A DNA stretch of 64,000 nucleotides from Alkalibacterium sp. 20 (GTDB lineage Bacteria > Bacillota > Bacilli > Lactobacillales > Carnobacteriaceae_A), in the NCBI RefSeq assembly GCF_001885615.1, contig NZ_LSRN01000023.1, positions 1-64,000 on the forward strand, read 5' to 3'. Of this stretch, positions 35,545 through 45,976 are shown one piece after another (positions within the stretch are counted from its first letter, which is position 1; every line of letters begins with the position of its first letter). The notes under the pieces were generated by a model, which did no database searches, was not told the DNA's origin, and saw only the letters and a list, made by a program, of their open reading frames with translations. Both the position numbers and the translations under genes were made by a program.

Positions 35545-36660
35545 TTAAAATCTTCCAAGAATAATGTCATCTTCATCTAAAATACCCGCATCTATTAAGG
35601 CTCTTTGATAAGAAGTTGCTTCTCTGGACATCCTGACCGTTGCACCAGATATTGTATCAACAGAATTTTGGACTGTAGTTGTTGCTCCAGTCTCTACATC
35701 TACGCCAAACTGGTTTTCATCATTGACAGACTCTTCATAATCAGACCAGTCAATAAGAGACGTTAGCTCTGTCGCGTTTTGCCCGATCAAGTTTTCTTCA
35801 ATCGCACGGTAGTTTCCGTTCCATCCACCCTTGCCAAAGTAACTATATACAGCTCCCATAGGTTGAGGTGTTTCGCCATCAAATTCTACACCTAATGCTT
35901 CCATATATTCTTTGACCGTTGAATCGTTATCTACACCTTCCAGCACGCCCGTACTATTGACAACATGAGACCATGGATCTTCTGTGTTGAAGATCGTTCT
36001 TAATTCAAGTCTCTCCCATTCGTTCGGACCTGACCCTGAAGTACGGGTAGTCGGTTTATTAAATTCAGAATTGACTGTCAATTCACTCATTGGCGTTTCG
36101 TAATCGAAGTCAGCCGGCAGCTTGGATTCAAACTGATATCTGGTGATCGGATCGACGATTGCATGAGCAACAGTGTTATCTTCGCTTACACCAACAGCAT
36201 AAAAACTCATCATGTCCGCAGTGTAAATAGTAAACATGGAATCTCCCGCTTCGTAGTCTTCTCCTGGAACAGCACTAGTTGGATCGATATCGTAATTGAT
36301 ATCAACATAGGCATTACCGCTTTGACGCAGCGTCCAGAAATCATCAACAGTTTTAAAGAAGTTCATTTTCGCATCAACGATTGTTCCATCTTCATCAAGT
36401 TCCAGAATGGTCTCAATATATTGATCTGCTTCTTCATATGGCACACCATCTGTTTCCCCACTCCAATAACGTCCAACAAAAGTCCCCGTGTATGATTGTT
36501 CTGTGTCGTTTTCGTCATTCACGTCATTTGTATCAGTTTCTTCGGAACTTAATGCATCTTCACTCTCATCATTTTGAGAATCGTCCGTCTCGTTACAACC
36601 GCCTAACAAAGATATCGTTAATAACTGAGCAAAAGCCAGCATTATTATACGTTTTTTCAT
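35545..36660 (-). CDS. Acidic lipoprotein with a flavinylation-like motif (FMN-binding-domain type)
   Basis: This 371-residue secreted lipoprotein has the lipobox LLGGC (Cys at residue 22), then an Asp/Glu/Asn-rich linker to about residue 55. The mature domain contains GTFVGRYWSGETDGVPY and TRYQFESKLPADFDYE. Near the C-terminus VDTISGATVRMSREATSY matches the D-x-x-S-G-A-T pattern in FMN-binding domains, where ApbE attaches FMN to Thr. It may take part in electron transfer outside the membrane, like PplA of Listeria. No ApbE gene is in the window. Only one such motif is present, so the assignment is tentative. Confidence 0.65.
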   Translation of the reverse strand: MKKRIIMLAFAQLLTISLLGGCNETDDSQNDESEDALSSEETDTNDVNDENDTEQSYTGTFVGRYWSGETDGVPYEEADQYIETILELDEDGTIVDAKMNFFKTVDDFWTLRQSGNAYVDINYDIDPTSAVPGEDYEAGDSMFTIYTADMMSFYAVGVSEDNTVAHAIVDPITRYQFESKLPADFDYETPMSELTVNSEFNKPTTRTSGSGPNEWERLELRTIFNTEDPWSHVVNSTGVLEGVDNDSTVKEYMEALGVEFDGETPQPMGAVYSYFGKGGWNGNYRAIEENLIGQNATELTSLIDWSDYEESVNDENQFGVDVETGATTTVQNSVDTISGATVRMSREATSYQRALIDAGILDEDDIILGRF

Positions 36661-37039
36661 TATTTATTTCCTCTCCCTCACATCGATTTTTCATAGTACT
36701 TTTCATGTTGCTTATCTAACTTAAAATGAAATAATAACTCAATACTTGTTTAGTTTATTATATTTTTCACAAAAAAGGAATGGGTCTTTCGTCCTCAATA
36801 AAGGACATTTGTCCCTTGTATGAAATTGCAAAAACAGAAAGCAGTCATCTTTTGAATCCTTAATCCTTTAAGGATAGAGGATAATATACCTCTTAATCAG
36901 CAGTCGTCATCCCTCTCAATATACAAACTGACATTTATTTAGTTGTTGTTTTTCTCACAATATATTTAAATCAATTATCCGGACATTTTTTTCTAATGAG
37001 ACAGTGTCTTAATAGTATTTATCAGGTAGTTCAACAGAA
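36661..37039. other. AT-rich intergenic region
   Basis: About 380 bases without gene-like frames. The imperfect dyad GGACATTTGTCC at about 36807-36818 lies upstream of the lipoprotein gene and could be a regulator site; nothing else stands out. Confidence 0.4.
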
Positions 37040-37066
37040 ATAGCCTTCCATATACTGGAAGGCTAT
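37040..37066 (-). terminator. Terminator of the three-gene GST operon
   Basis: ATAGCCTTCCA and TGGAAGGCTAT form an 11-bp perfect stem with a five-base loop, a few bases after the last stop codon. Confidence 0.75.
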
Positions 37067-37071
37067 CTTAT

Positions 37072-38028
37072 TTAGATGTTGAAATCCAATTTTGGTCCCA
37101 CAGGTACGATACCGGTCGGGTTGATGGTTTTGTGACTGCGGTAGTAATGTTCTTTGATGTGGCGGAAGTTGATGGTGTCAGAAACACCAGGCCAACTGTA
37201 TAATTCTTTCGTGTAACGCCACAGATTTGGATAATCGCTGATGCGCTTGATATTGCATTTGAAATGTCCGTGATAGACGCTGTCAAAGCGGATCAAGGTT
37301 GTAAACAGGCGCCAGTCGGCTTCGGTAATAGTGTGTCCAACGAGATAAGGGTGTTTTCCTAAACGCTCTTCCACTTCATCCAGGGCTTCAAAGAGTTTTT
37401 TCACTTCTTCTTCGTAAACTGCTTGCTTGGTCGCAAAGCCGGCTTTGTAGACGCCATTATTAATGGCATTGTAGACTAAGTCGTTGATCTCATCGATATC
37501 CGCTCTAAATTCTTCCGGATAATAGTCACCTTTTATGGCCCCAACATCATCGAATGCACTATTTAACATGCGCATGATCTCAGACGATTCATTGTTGACG
37601 ATTTTATGCTGTTTTAAATCATATAAAACCGGAACTGTGACACGGCCGCTGTAGGCGGGGTCCACACGTGTATACACTTCATACAAGTAATCCACATTGC
37701 TCACCGAATCCGGGACAACGCCCTCATCCTTTTCAAAAGTCCACCCGTGTTGCGCCATCAAAGGATTCACCACCGAAACAGAAATCATGTCTGCCAAACC
37801 TTTTAACTCGCGCATGATCATCGTACGGTTAGCCCATGGACACGCATTCGAAATATATAGGTGATAGCGTCCCGGTTCAGCTTTAAATCCGCCTTCACCT
37901 GTCGGACCGGCACTCCCATCCTTGGTTACCCAATTTCTGAACTGCGATTCTTCTCGGATAAACCGTCCGTCATTTTTTTCCGTGTCATACCATTGGTCAT
38001 ACCATTTACCGTCTACTAATAATCCCAT
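37072..38028 (-). CDS. Glutathionyl-hydroquinone reductase (GST Xi/Omega-like, YqjG/EcmB-type)
   Basis: This 318-residue protein matches glutathionyl-hydroquinone reductases: DGRFIREESQFRNWV near residue 20, the catalytic Cys in YISNACPWANRTMIMRELKG near residue 63, VPVLYDLKQHKIVNNESSEI for the glutathione site, and ADWRLFTTLIRFDSVYHGHFKCN. The enzyme removes glutathione from glutathionyl-hydroquinones. Use of glutathione or another thiol in this host is an open question. It is the last gene of a tight three-gene operon with a VOC protein and a DUF4349 lipoprotein. Confidence 0.88.
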   Translation of the reverse strand: MGLLVDGKWYDQWYDTEKNDGRFIREESQFRNWVTKDGSAGPTGEGGFKAEPGRYHLYISNACPWANRTMIMRELKGLADMISVSVVNPLMAQHGWTFEKDEGVVPDSVSNVDYLYEVYTRVDPAYSGRVTVPVLYDLKQHKIVNNESSEIMRMLNSAFDDVGAIKGDYYPEEFRADIDEINDLVYNAINNGVYKAGFATKQAVYEEEVKKLFEALDEVEERLGKHPYLVGHTITEADWRLFTTLIRFDSVYHGHFKCNIKRISDYPNLWRYTKELYSWPGVSDTINFRHIKEHYYRSHKTINPTGIVPVGPKLDFNI

Positions 38029-38057
38029 AGCTGTCTCCTAGTTTTATTTATTTTTTC

Positions 38058-38438
38058 TTAATCCGTTGTCAGTTCAATCAAATTGCCTTCAGGATCTTTG
38101 ATCACCGCTTCATAATAACCGTCTCCGGTCTTACGCGGTCCGTTTATTAAAGCATACCCGTCTTCTTTCAACTTATCCACAAGGTTATCCACATCTTCCT
38201 TATCCCCAACACCCACAGCCAGGTGTGCATAACCGTAACTTTCTATATTCGGTTTGTTTATATCTTCTCTGTGCATAAGTTCCAGCCGACTGCCTGAATC
38301 AAAGGTCAGAAAGTATGAATGAAAGCCTTTCTTCGGGTTGTGGTAAAGCGCACCGCTCTTGGCAGAAAAATAGGTCTCGTAAAACTCTCTCATTCTTTCC
38401 AGATCAATGGTCCATAAACCAATGTGTTCGATTTTCAC
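38058..38438 (-). CDS. VOC-family (glyoxalase/bleomycin resistance fold) protein
   Basis: This 126-residue protein shows the paired beta-alpha-beta-beta-beta units of the vicinal-oxygen-chelate fold: KIEHIGLWTIDLERMREFYE, LTFDSGSRLELMHRED, YGYAHLAVGVGDKEDVDNLV and DGYYEAVIKDPEGNLIELT. Metal ligands are likely His5, the Glu of LELM, the His of YAHLAV and the last Glu. It resembles lactoylglutathione lyase-like proteins of Firmicutes. Middle gene of the operon. Confidence 0.82.
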   Translation of the reverse strand: MKIEHIGLWTIDLERMREFYETYFSAKSGALYHNPKKGFHSYFLTFDSGSRLELMHREDINKPNIESYGYAHLAVGVGDKEDVDNLVDKLKEDGYALINGPRKTGDGYYEAVIKDPEGNLIELTTD

Positions 38439-38447
38439 GCTTATTCA

Positions 38448-39344
38448 CTACTTTCTTTTTTCCACTGTTTTTTTCCTGATATAGAAAACAAGTCCGATGA
38501 TCGCTCCTATAATCAAGATAAACGGTACAGCATAGATAAACCAAATAAATGCGTCTTGTATGAAATAATAAAAGGCATAGAAGGAATCAACCAGGGCTTC
38601 TCGAATACGTTCAAGGAAAGATAAGCCTTCTCCTCGTGTGTTGGCTATGCGTGGACGTTCAGTGACGCTCAAATGCACTTCCGTATAATCGATCAAATCA
38701 TCGAATGTTTCCAGTTGTGATTGAAGGGATTCGCGTTCCGCAATAGTATCACTCAAGCTGTTTTCGATCTGCAGGATAGCCTCGATCGTGTCAGCCTGTT
38801 CGAGCAATTCAATCAAGCGGGCTTCCTTGTTCTCCAGTACCCGGATGCGGGACTCCGTATCCCGGTAGGATTGCGTGACATCTTCTGAACCAACGTTTTC
38901 ACTTAATTTATAGACATCCATGCCGTCTAAATCATCGAGAAAATCATCCAGTGAAGACGTAGGGATCCTAAAAAGATAGTCTACACGTCGATACTGACGA
39001 GACTGATCCTGAGGTGAAATGCCCGTCTGTGAATAACTCGACTCATTTGAATATTCAATGTAGCCATCATAAGAGCTCACTGTATCCAGAACAAACGAAG
39101 TCGTTGTCTGGAAATCCAGTGTCTCATACTCGAGTTGAACTCGGCGGATCACTTTTTCACCGATCAGTTGTTGCCCCTGACCCACGGTGACTTCTCCGTC
39201 TCCAAAATCTTCTTCAACCACGAATTCTTCGATATATCCCGCCCCGGAATCCGATTCGGTCGATTCAGACATGTCATCGCCACTTGAACAACCTGTTAAC
39301 ACTAAAAAGAAAAGAACTAAAAAACCAATGCCTCTTTTTATCAT
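38448..39344 (-). CDS. DUF4349-domain lipoprotein
   Basis: This protein of about 298 residues has the lipobox LTGC (Cys near residue 19), a DUF4349 domain starting RRVQLEYETLDFQTTTSF, the DYLFRIPTSSLDDFLDDL segment, an amphipathic coiled coil (about residues 150-210, with ETFDDLIDYTEVHLSV) and a C-terminal membrane helix (FIWFIYAVPFILIIGAIIGL) followed by a Lys/Arg tail. It is therefore anchored twice at the cell surface. Start at ATG 39344 rather than the adjacent GTG. It heads the operon. Function of DUF4349 is unknown. Confidence 0.82.
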   Translation of the reverse strand: MIKRGIGFLVLFFLVLTGCSSGDDMSESTESDSGAGYIEEFVVEEDFGDGEVTVGQGQQLIGEKVIRRVQLEYETLDFQTTTSFVLDTVSSYDGYIEYSNESSYSQTGISPQDQSRQYRRVDYLFRIPTSSLDDFLDDLDGMDVYKLSENVGSEDVTQSYRDTESRIRVLENKEARLIELLEQADTIEAILQIENSLSDTIAERESLQSQLETFDDLIDYTEVHLSVTERPRIANTRGEGLSFLERIREALVDSFYAFYYFIQDAFIWFIYAVPFILIIGAIIGLVFYIRKKTVEKRK

Positions 39345-39347
39345 CAC

Positions 39348-39600
39348 TTTTCACTCCCACCTTTAGCTTATGTCTATTCTGTTACTACTATTATATATGA
39401 AAGCGATATACATTAGCTAATTGGAACTCGCCAATAAGAAAAAGACTTTCTAACACATCAGCGTCAAAAAGTCTCTGTCATTGAGCTTAGTCATTGAAAT
39501 CAGGATTTCTATGCCTGTCTGTCATGATAATTCGCCTATCAGAAAAACCATATTTTTTTGAAGTTAAAAAAATAGCTAACAGCTTAATCTTGTAATATAC
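39348..39600. other. Short intergenic stretch
   Basis: No gene-like frame. AGACTTT/AAAGTCT near 39444-39472 may form a weak hairpin. It holds the promoter of the DUF4349 operon and the 3' side of the RpiR gene. Confidence 0.35.
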
Positions 39601-40383
39601 TTATCCTACTTTTTCTTTGTCATTTTGATACGTCAGATAGCCTCGGACCAGGTGATCAACAATGAGCTGCAGTCCGATGAATGATTTTTGCTCAACATTA
39701 AATGCATACCCAAAATCAGTAGATTGAAAATATAATTGCTGTGTCGTTAGTTTTGCCAAATGATTATTTTTAAAGCTGGTTATGGATATGGTCGATGTCC
39801 CATTGTAGTGAATGGCTTTTAAATCTGTTATGATCTCTTCGATATCTCCACTCAGGGAGGTGAAAATTACTAAATCAGCTGGTTGCATATGACTGATCGA
39901 AACCTGAAGTTCTTTTTTGGATGGGATGAGAAAGACGCGTTTGTTCATTGATATCAGATATCTTTTCAATTCTTGAAGAGCATTCTGCTGTCCCCAACCT
40001 GTCCCGTAAGCATAAATGGTGTCTGCTTTATCAATAAGCGCATAAATAGACTTTTTGTCAATTTTCTTGAACAAATTCATCGTTGTCTGAATATCGGACA
40101 TACTCAATTCAAACACGTCACTACTCACGATCTGCTGGCCTGATTCTTCCTTTAGATAGTATTTGAATTCACTATACCCGGAAAAACCCAACTTCTTGGT
40201 CAGACGCAGAATAGACGACTTGGACATATTGCAGACCTTGCTCAGGGCAATAATTGTCATATCTGTAACTTCATCTGTATGCTTTTGTATATAATTCAAA
40301 ATATAATAATCATTTTCAGATAATTTATCCCCATGTTTGTTGATCAATTCATGCAGCACAATATCCCTACTCTCTTCTTCCAT
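39601..40383 (-). CDS. glvR: MurR/RpiR-family transcriptional regulator of the alpha-glucoside genes
   Basis: This 260-residue protein has an N-terminal HTH_6 domain (MTIIALSKVCNMSKSSILRL near residue 40, then KKLGFSGYSEFKYYLKEE) and a C-terminal SIS sugar-phosphate domain (ADTIYAYGTGWGQQNALQEL and ADLVIFTSLSGDIEEII). B. subtilis GlvR is of this type and activates malA-glvR-malP. The same three functions lie together here, though with the regulator last and a hairpin between it and the GH4 gene. A sugar phosphate made by the PTS is the likely effector. Confidence 0.82.
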   Translation of the reverse strand: MEEESRDIVLHELINKHGDKLSENDYYILNYIQKHTDEVTDMTIIALSKVCNMSKSSILRLTKKLGFSGYSEFKYYLKEESGQQIVSSDVFELSMSDIQTTMNLFKKIDKKSIYALIDKADTIYAYGTGWGQQNALQELKRYLISMNKRVFLIPSKKELQVSISHMQPADLVIFTSLSGDIEEIITDLKAIHYNGTSTISITSFKNNHLAKLTTQQLYFQSTDFGYAFNVEQKSFIGLQLIVDHLVRGYLTYQNDKEKVG

Positions 40384-40420
40384 TTATCTTATCATATTAG
40401 TCGCTCGTCCTCACGTGAAA

Positions 40421-40454
40421 AAAACTGTCCATTCAATAATGAATGGACAGTTTT
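40421..40454 (-). terminator. Hairpin/terminator between the GH4 gene and the regulator
   Basis: AAAACTGTCCATTC and its exact complement surround a six-base loop, with T and A runs on both sides. It should reduce read-through from the PTS/GH4 genes into the regulator. Confidence 0.85.
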
Positions 40455-40470
40455 TTATTAGTTTAATGCT

Positions 40471-41832
<1,362 letters not shown>

Positions 41833-43410
41833 TTATTTTCCAATTTGAATTTCTACAGCTTCTCTCACTTGTGGTACAGAAAGACCCACGATGACTTGGA
41901 AGGCATTTTTACTTCTGACTATGCCCATCGCGCCTCCGGCATTGAAAGCCGAATCATCTTTTACTTTGGCCGCATCTATCACTTTGACCCGCAGACGCGT
42001 AGCGCAATTATTAACAGTATCAATATTATCTGCTCCGCCTAAAGCATCGATGAAGGCGAGTGCTTGATCTGCATACCTGTCTGTGGCTGTTTTTTTCTTG
42101 CCGTTAGCCTGTTTCTCGCGATAGTCCGCTTTACCGTATAATTTAGCACCATCAACCTCTGAACGCCCAGGTGTCATATAGTCGAACTTCACTATCAGAT
42201 AGCGGAACACTATAAAATAAATCCCTGTAAAAATAATCCCTATGATGATTTGTGTAATATACGTCCCGGCATGATTACTGAATAACGGGATCCAGTTCTT
42301 GGATGCTATTTCAATTAGTCCGCCGCCCATGTCACCGACGACGCCAAATGAATACATGACCGTTGACATTGTTGCGGCCAGTAACGCATGTACCAGGAAC
42401 AGAACAGGTGCCACGAATAAGAAGGTGAATTCCAGTGGTTCCGTGATCCCGGCTAAAACAGCTGTCAATGTTGCAGGTATAACTAAAGCAGCCACTTTCT
42501 TACGGTTTTCCTTTTTAGCTGTAAAGTAAAATGCCAGTGCGATCCCCGGTGCCGCAAAGAGTTTTGAATTCCCATGTAAAGCGAAACCACCTTGAGGGAA
42601 CACGTCGATCAATGAAGCTTCGGTACTCGCCAGAAGAGGTATGTTTTCTATAAAGGAAGTGACGATACCACCTTCAACAATGGCCGGTCCGAATAAAAAC
42701 GGTGTGTAAATAAAATGGTGCAGGCCGGTCGGGATCAGAATACGTTCTAAAAACGTATAAAGCCAGACGCCAAATGTTCCGGAATTTATCATCAGAACTT
42801 GAGTTGACTCGATGCCAGTCTGAACTGCTGGCCATACGCTGGCTGTCAGCAAACTGAGCGGTATCATCGCAAAGAATCCAACAATAACAACAAAGGATGA
42901 CCCTTGAAAAATACCTAGCCACTCTGGCAGTTTCTTATCAAAATAACGATTGTGTAAAAAGACGACAACACTTGCGATCGCTATTGCACCGAGTATCCCC
43001 GTATCGAGCGTCTTGATACCTGCAATCATCTTCAGGCCACTCGTGCCGCCTACTTCCTGAGCAAAATCGACACCGAATGTAGATCCAAATAACTCCAATA
43101 TGCTTGAAAGGAAATAATTGAATGTCAGGTAAATGACGACTGATTCCATCACAGCCCGTGCGTTAGCTTTCTTAGCCAGTCCTAAAGCTATCCCGATGAC
43201 AAACAATATTTCCATCTGTCTAAATACTGTCCATGCTCCGTTCTCAATAATCGTCCAGAATGCATGCCATAATGTGCCTTCCGCCGCAATACTTCCGACG
43301 ATGGCAGTGTTGTTGAACATCAATGCAAAGGCTACCATTATTCCTGAAAAAGCAAAGAGTAAAACAGGCGTAAACATCGCGCCACCGAATCGCTGTAATT
43401 TTTCCTTCAT
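41833..43410 (-). CDS. malP: Alpha-glucoside PTS transporter, IIC-IIB components (MalP/GlvC type)
   Basis: This 525-residue protein has an N-terminal IIC membrane domain (about ten helices; LHHFIYTPFLFGPAIVEGG, FALHGNSKLFAAPGIALAFY, TGITEPLEFTFLFVAPVLF-type region) and a C-terminal IIB domain with the phosphorylatable Cys in IDTVNNCATRLRVKV near residue 464. No IIA domain is fused, so an external IIA-Glc-type protein must be used. It should take up and phosphorylate maltose or other alpha-glucosides for the GH4 enzyme. Confidence 0.9.
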   Translation of the reverse strand: MKEKLQRFGGAMFTPVLLFAFSGIMVAFALMFNNTAIVGSIAAEGTLWHAFWTIIENGAWTVFRQMEILFVIGIALGLAKKANARAVMESVVIYLTFNYFLSSILELFGSTFGVDFAQEVGGTSGLKMIAGIKTLDTGILGAIAIASVVVFLHNRYFDKKLPEWLGIFQGSSFVVIVGFFAMIPLSLLTASVWPAVQTGIESTQVLMINSGTFGVWLYTFLERILIPTGLHHFIYTPFLFGPAIVEGGIVTSFIENIPLLASTEASLIDVFPQGGFALHGNSKLFAAPGIALAFYFTAKKENRKKVAALVIPATLTAVLAGITEPLEFTFLFVAPVLFLVHALLAATMSTVMYSFGVVGDMGGGLIEIASKNWIPLFSNHAGTYITQIIIGIIFTGIYFIVFRYLIVKFDYMTPGRSEVDGAKLYGKADYREKQANGKKKTATDRYADQALAFIDALGGADNIDTVNNCATRLRVKVIDAAKVKDDSAFNAGGAMGIVRSKNAFQVIVGLSVPQVREAVEIQIGK

Positions 43411-43494
43411 GTGTTTTTCCCACTTTCTTTTTTGTTTGTAGTTTCATTTAAACATTGATTCCCTCTCCTAACAATACTTTGAGACCTTTCAGGA

Positions 43495-43509
43495 AAGAAA
43501 GCGCATACA
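43495..43509. promoter_or_regulatory. Putative cre (CcpA) site upstream of the alpha-glucoside operon
   Basis: AAGAAAGCGCATACA matches the consensus WTGNAANCGNWNNCW at all fixed positions but one. It lies about 85 bp upstream of the PTS start codon, a place suited to catabolite repression by glucose. The promoter itself was not clear to me. Confidence 0.5.
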
Positions 43510-43595
43510 AAGGAACTTTTCCCATTTGACGGGATATTTCCCACCCCGCTTGAAAGGTTGTTATCCCGGTCGCAAACAGTCTTTTTTTCATAAAA

Positions 43596-43639
43596 AAAAC
43601 GTCACACTGGCTGTCTTATACAGCAGGATGTGACGTTTT
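43596..43639 (-). terminator. Terminator of the chemoreceptor gene
   Basis: AAAACGTCACA and TGTGACGTTTT pair, with an inner CTG-GCTGT/ACAGC-AG stem. It is followed by T on the minus strand (A run at 43592-43599). Confidence 0.8.
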
Positions 43640-43663
43640 GATACATGACTTTTTGAAGCTGGC

Positions 43664-45349
43664 TTACAATTTAAATCGCTCCACCAGCTGGTTCAGTTCT
43701 TCGGCAATTTTAGCAAGTTCTTCTGAGCTGGCTGAAACTTCCTGCATCGTACTCGTTGTTTGTTGAGCAGAGGCCGATGTTTGTTCGATTCCGGCTGCAG
43801 ATTCTTCAGAAACACTGGCAATTTCTTCCACACTGGTATTCATTTCAATCGTCTGTGTTTTGTTCACTTTCAACTTATCAGAGATTTCTTTGATTGCAAG
43901 TCCCATCGACTGAACGGATGACGAGATCTTGTTGAAGGTCTCGCCCGTATTTTCAATCTGGGTTGTTCCTTTGGCAACCTGTTCATACCCATTTTCAAGG
44001 TTCATAGCTACAGTGGACGACTCTTTCTGGATACTGTTGACGATATTGGTGATATCAACGACCGAGTGAGACACTTGTTCAGATAGCTTCCTTACTTCTT
44101 CCGCTACGACTGCGAAGCCTTTACCCTGTTCACCAGCACGTGCGGCTTCGATTGCTGCATTCAGGGCAAGCAGATTTGTCTGCTCAGCAATTCCTTCAAT
44201 CACAGAAACCAATTTAGAAACTTTAGCTGATTTATTGTCCAGCTCTTTGACACCTTCAACAGAATGTTTGACGAGCTTATCGATCATCTGCATCTGGGAT
44301 ACCGAGTCATCCATCAGTCCCCTACCTTTTTCAGTCAGGTCCTTTACATCATTCGACGTTTTGTAAATACGGTCACTTTGGTCCGCGGATGCTTCGATGG
44401 TCTGGACAAAATGGTTCATGTTTTCGGACAAGTCACTGGTATAATTGGCCTGCGACTCCGAACCGGAAGCCAGCTCCTGCATCGTAATGGCGATCTGTTC
44501 AGCTCCCTGACCGACTTCATGCGTTGACTGAGTCAGTTCTTCACTTGAACTCAATACCTGGTTAGTGGCTTGAGAGACGGCTGTGATGATGTGTCTCAAT
44601 TCAGTCTGCATCGCGTTGCTTGCCTTGATTAATGTCCCGATTTCATCTTTACGCTTGGTCGGCTGGGTCTTCACCGTCAGATTCCCCTTGGCGATTTCAT
44701 TTAAGTTGTGGGCGATTTCTTTCAATGGTTTCCCGATCATTCGTCCCATCATGATTCCGATAAATACAGCCAGTGCAGTGGCCAGAAGACTGATTATTAT
44801 GATCACGTTTCTCAAAGTAGTAAAGGTTTGTACACTTTGATTCTGTGTCTCATTAGACAAAGTATCAGTCAATTCCAGAAGGTTCGTCAGATACATATTG
44901 GCTGCGCCGTAGTATGCCCCTCCACTGCGGACCCCGTCCATTGTGGCTGGATAGTCTCCTTCAGACAGACTTTCTGCGGTTTCTTTAATCGACAGAGAAA
45001 AGTCATCCCAGCTGTTTAATAAATCATTATAGATAACTTCTTCTTCCTCTTGTAATGCTCTAGACCCATACTCGGCCAGTAAACTATCGACTTGTTCAAG
45101 ATTTTCGAGCGCACTTTCTCCTCTTATAGGCGTATTATTAACTACTCCAGAAAAGATATGCACACGCGTATTCTCCATCAACTGTGAAACTTCAGATAAG
45201 ATGATCGTCGGCTGCAGACGATCTGTATACAACTCTTCTGAGTTCTCATAAACAGTCCGAAGTCCAAAAACCGACATAACTCCGAGTATAATAACGAGTA
45301 AAGCTATGACCAAGTATGAAACGAGTAATTTCATTGTGATTTTCAATTT
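43664..45349 (-). CDS. Methyl-accepting chemotaxis protein
   Basis: This protein of about 561 residues has a first membrane helix ([20 protein letters not shown]), a four-helix-bundle sensor ([15 protein letters not shown]..., about residues 25-175), a second helix ([20 protein letters not shown]), a HAMP domain and a long signalling coiled coil. The hairpin tip reads [20 protein letters not shown], and the protein ends [17 protein letters not shown]. It implies that the host is motile. The start is probably TTG 45349, preceded by GGGGGAAG; ATG 45334 is an alternative. The ligand is unknown. Confidence 0.92.
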   Translation of the reverse strand, partial: KLKITMKLLVSYLVIALLVIILGVMSVFGLRTVYENSEELYTDRLQPTIILSEVSQLMENTRVHIFSGVVNNTPIRGESALENLEQVDSLLAEYGSRALQEEEEVIYNDLLNSWDDFSLSIKETAESLSEGDYPATMDGVRSGGAYYGAANMYLTNLLELTDTLSNETQNQSVQTFTTLRNVIIIISLLATALAVFIGIMMGRMIGKPLKEIAHNLNEIAKGNLTVKTQPTKRKDEIGTLIKASNAMQTELRHIITAVSQATNQVLSSSEELTQSTHEVGQGAEQIAITMQELASGSESQANYTSDLSENMNHFVQTIEASADQSDRIYKTSNDVKDLTEKGRGLMDDSVSQMQMIDKLVKHSVEGVKELDNKSAKVSKLVSVIEGIAEQTNLLALNAAIEAARAGEQGKGFAVVAEEVRKLSEQVSHSVVDITNIVNSIQKESSTVAMNLENGYEQVAKGTTQIENTGETFNKISSSVQSMGLAIKEISDKLKVNKTQTIEMNTSVEEIASVSEESAAGIEQTSASAQQTTSTMQEVSASSEELAKIAEELNQLVERFKL

Positions 45350-45505
45350 TTCTTCCCCCAATAGTAATACCAACTGTGACTCTTCACTTTGATAAAAAGA
45401 GTCGTACTAATCTATTATCGGAAGTAACTTAGAGAAATTAACCTCTATGAGGGAATTTTTATCTTGTAAGCCTTTTAATATGAAGACCACTTTTTCAAAC
45501 AAAAT

Positions 45506-45546
45506 GGAAAGCCTTTGACCCGGGGAGTCGAAGGCTTTCCTTTTTG
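45506..45546 (-). terminator. Terminator hairpin downstream of the purA region
   Basis: GGAAAGCCTTTGAC and GTCGAAGGCTTTCC pair with one wobble, flanked by A-rich and T-rich runs. It separates the chemoreceptor gene from the repeat array and purA. Confidence 0.75.
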
Positions 45547-45565
45547 AAAGATATTTTTGAATTAA

Positions 45566-45935
45566 ACTGACCACTGACTGGCTTTTACAGTTTGAGTGAC
45601 CCCTTGAGAAAAAGTTAGTGACCACTCGACAAAGTCAGGTGTCAGAGCTGGCACTTAGGTTGACTGTAAGTGACCAGTCAGGATCCAATAGATGCCGAGT
45701 TGTCACTTGCACCAACGTTTACTGACCACTGAAAATTTTTTTTAGCCAGTAGGCACTCGAAGGGGCCTCTAGTGACCACTCCAAATATTTCGTCTGCTGA
45801 CTGGTCATTAACGAGGCTAATTAATCCTTGCTCGCGAAAAACTGAGCAATGAGTGGTCACTAACTGCTTCCAGTACTGCTCTCTCTGCTGCTGCTAATCA
45901 GTGGGATGGCACTTAGCGCGTCCATACTGACTACT
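45566..45935. repeat. Second non-coding array of short boxes with a 50-52-bp period
   Basis: Box 1, (A/G)(C/G)TGACCA(C/G)T-like, has its TGAC at 45568, 45619, 45671, 45723 and 45773, and again as ACTGACTACT with TGAC at 45928 (three periods further). Box 2, G(G/T)CACT, has CACT (once CATT) at 45652, 45704, 45754, 45806, 45858 and 45910. Box 2 is close to the reverse complement of box 1, so each unit can pair (for example GGCACTTA with TAAGTGACC at 45650-45675). Reading frames across it are not conserved. It lies between purA and the chemoreceptor gene. Confidence 0.85.
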
Positions 45936-45976
45936 CAAGACAAATACTCATTGAGTGGGTATTAATTCGTCATTTT

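Noticed and set aside
36807-36818. Rex or Fur box before the flavin-type lipoprotein
   Set aside because: GGACATTTGTCC is an imperfect dyad and lacks the TTGTGA/TCACAA or GATAAT patterns of these regulators.
45678-45860. 60-codon minus-strand frame inside the second array
   Set aside because: Its codons follow the periodic boxes, it has no ribosome site, and the repeat structure explains the open frame better.
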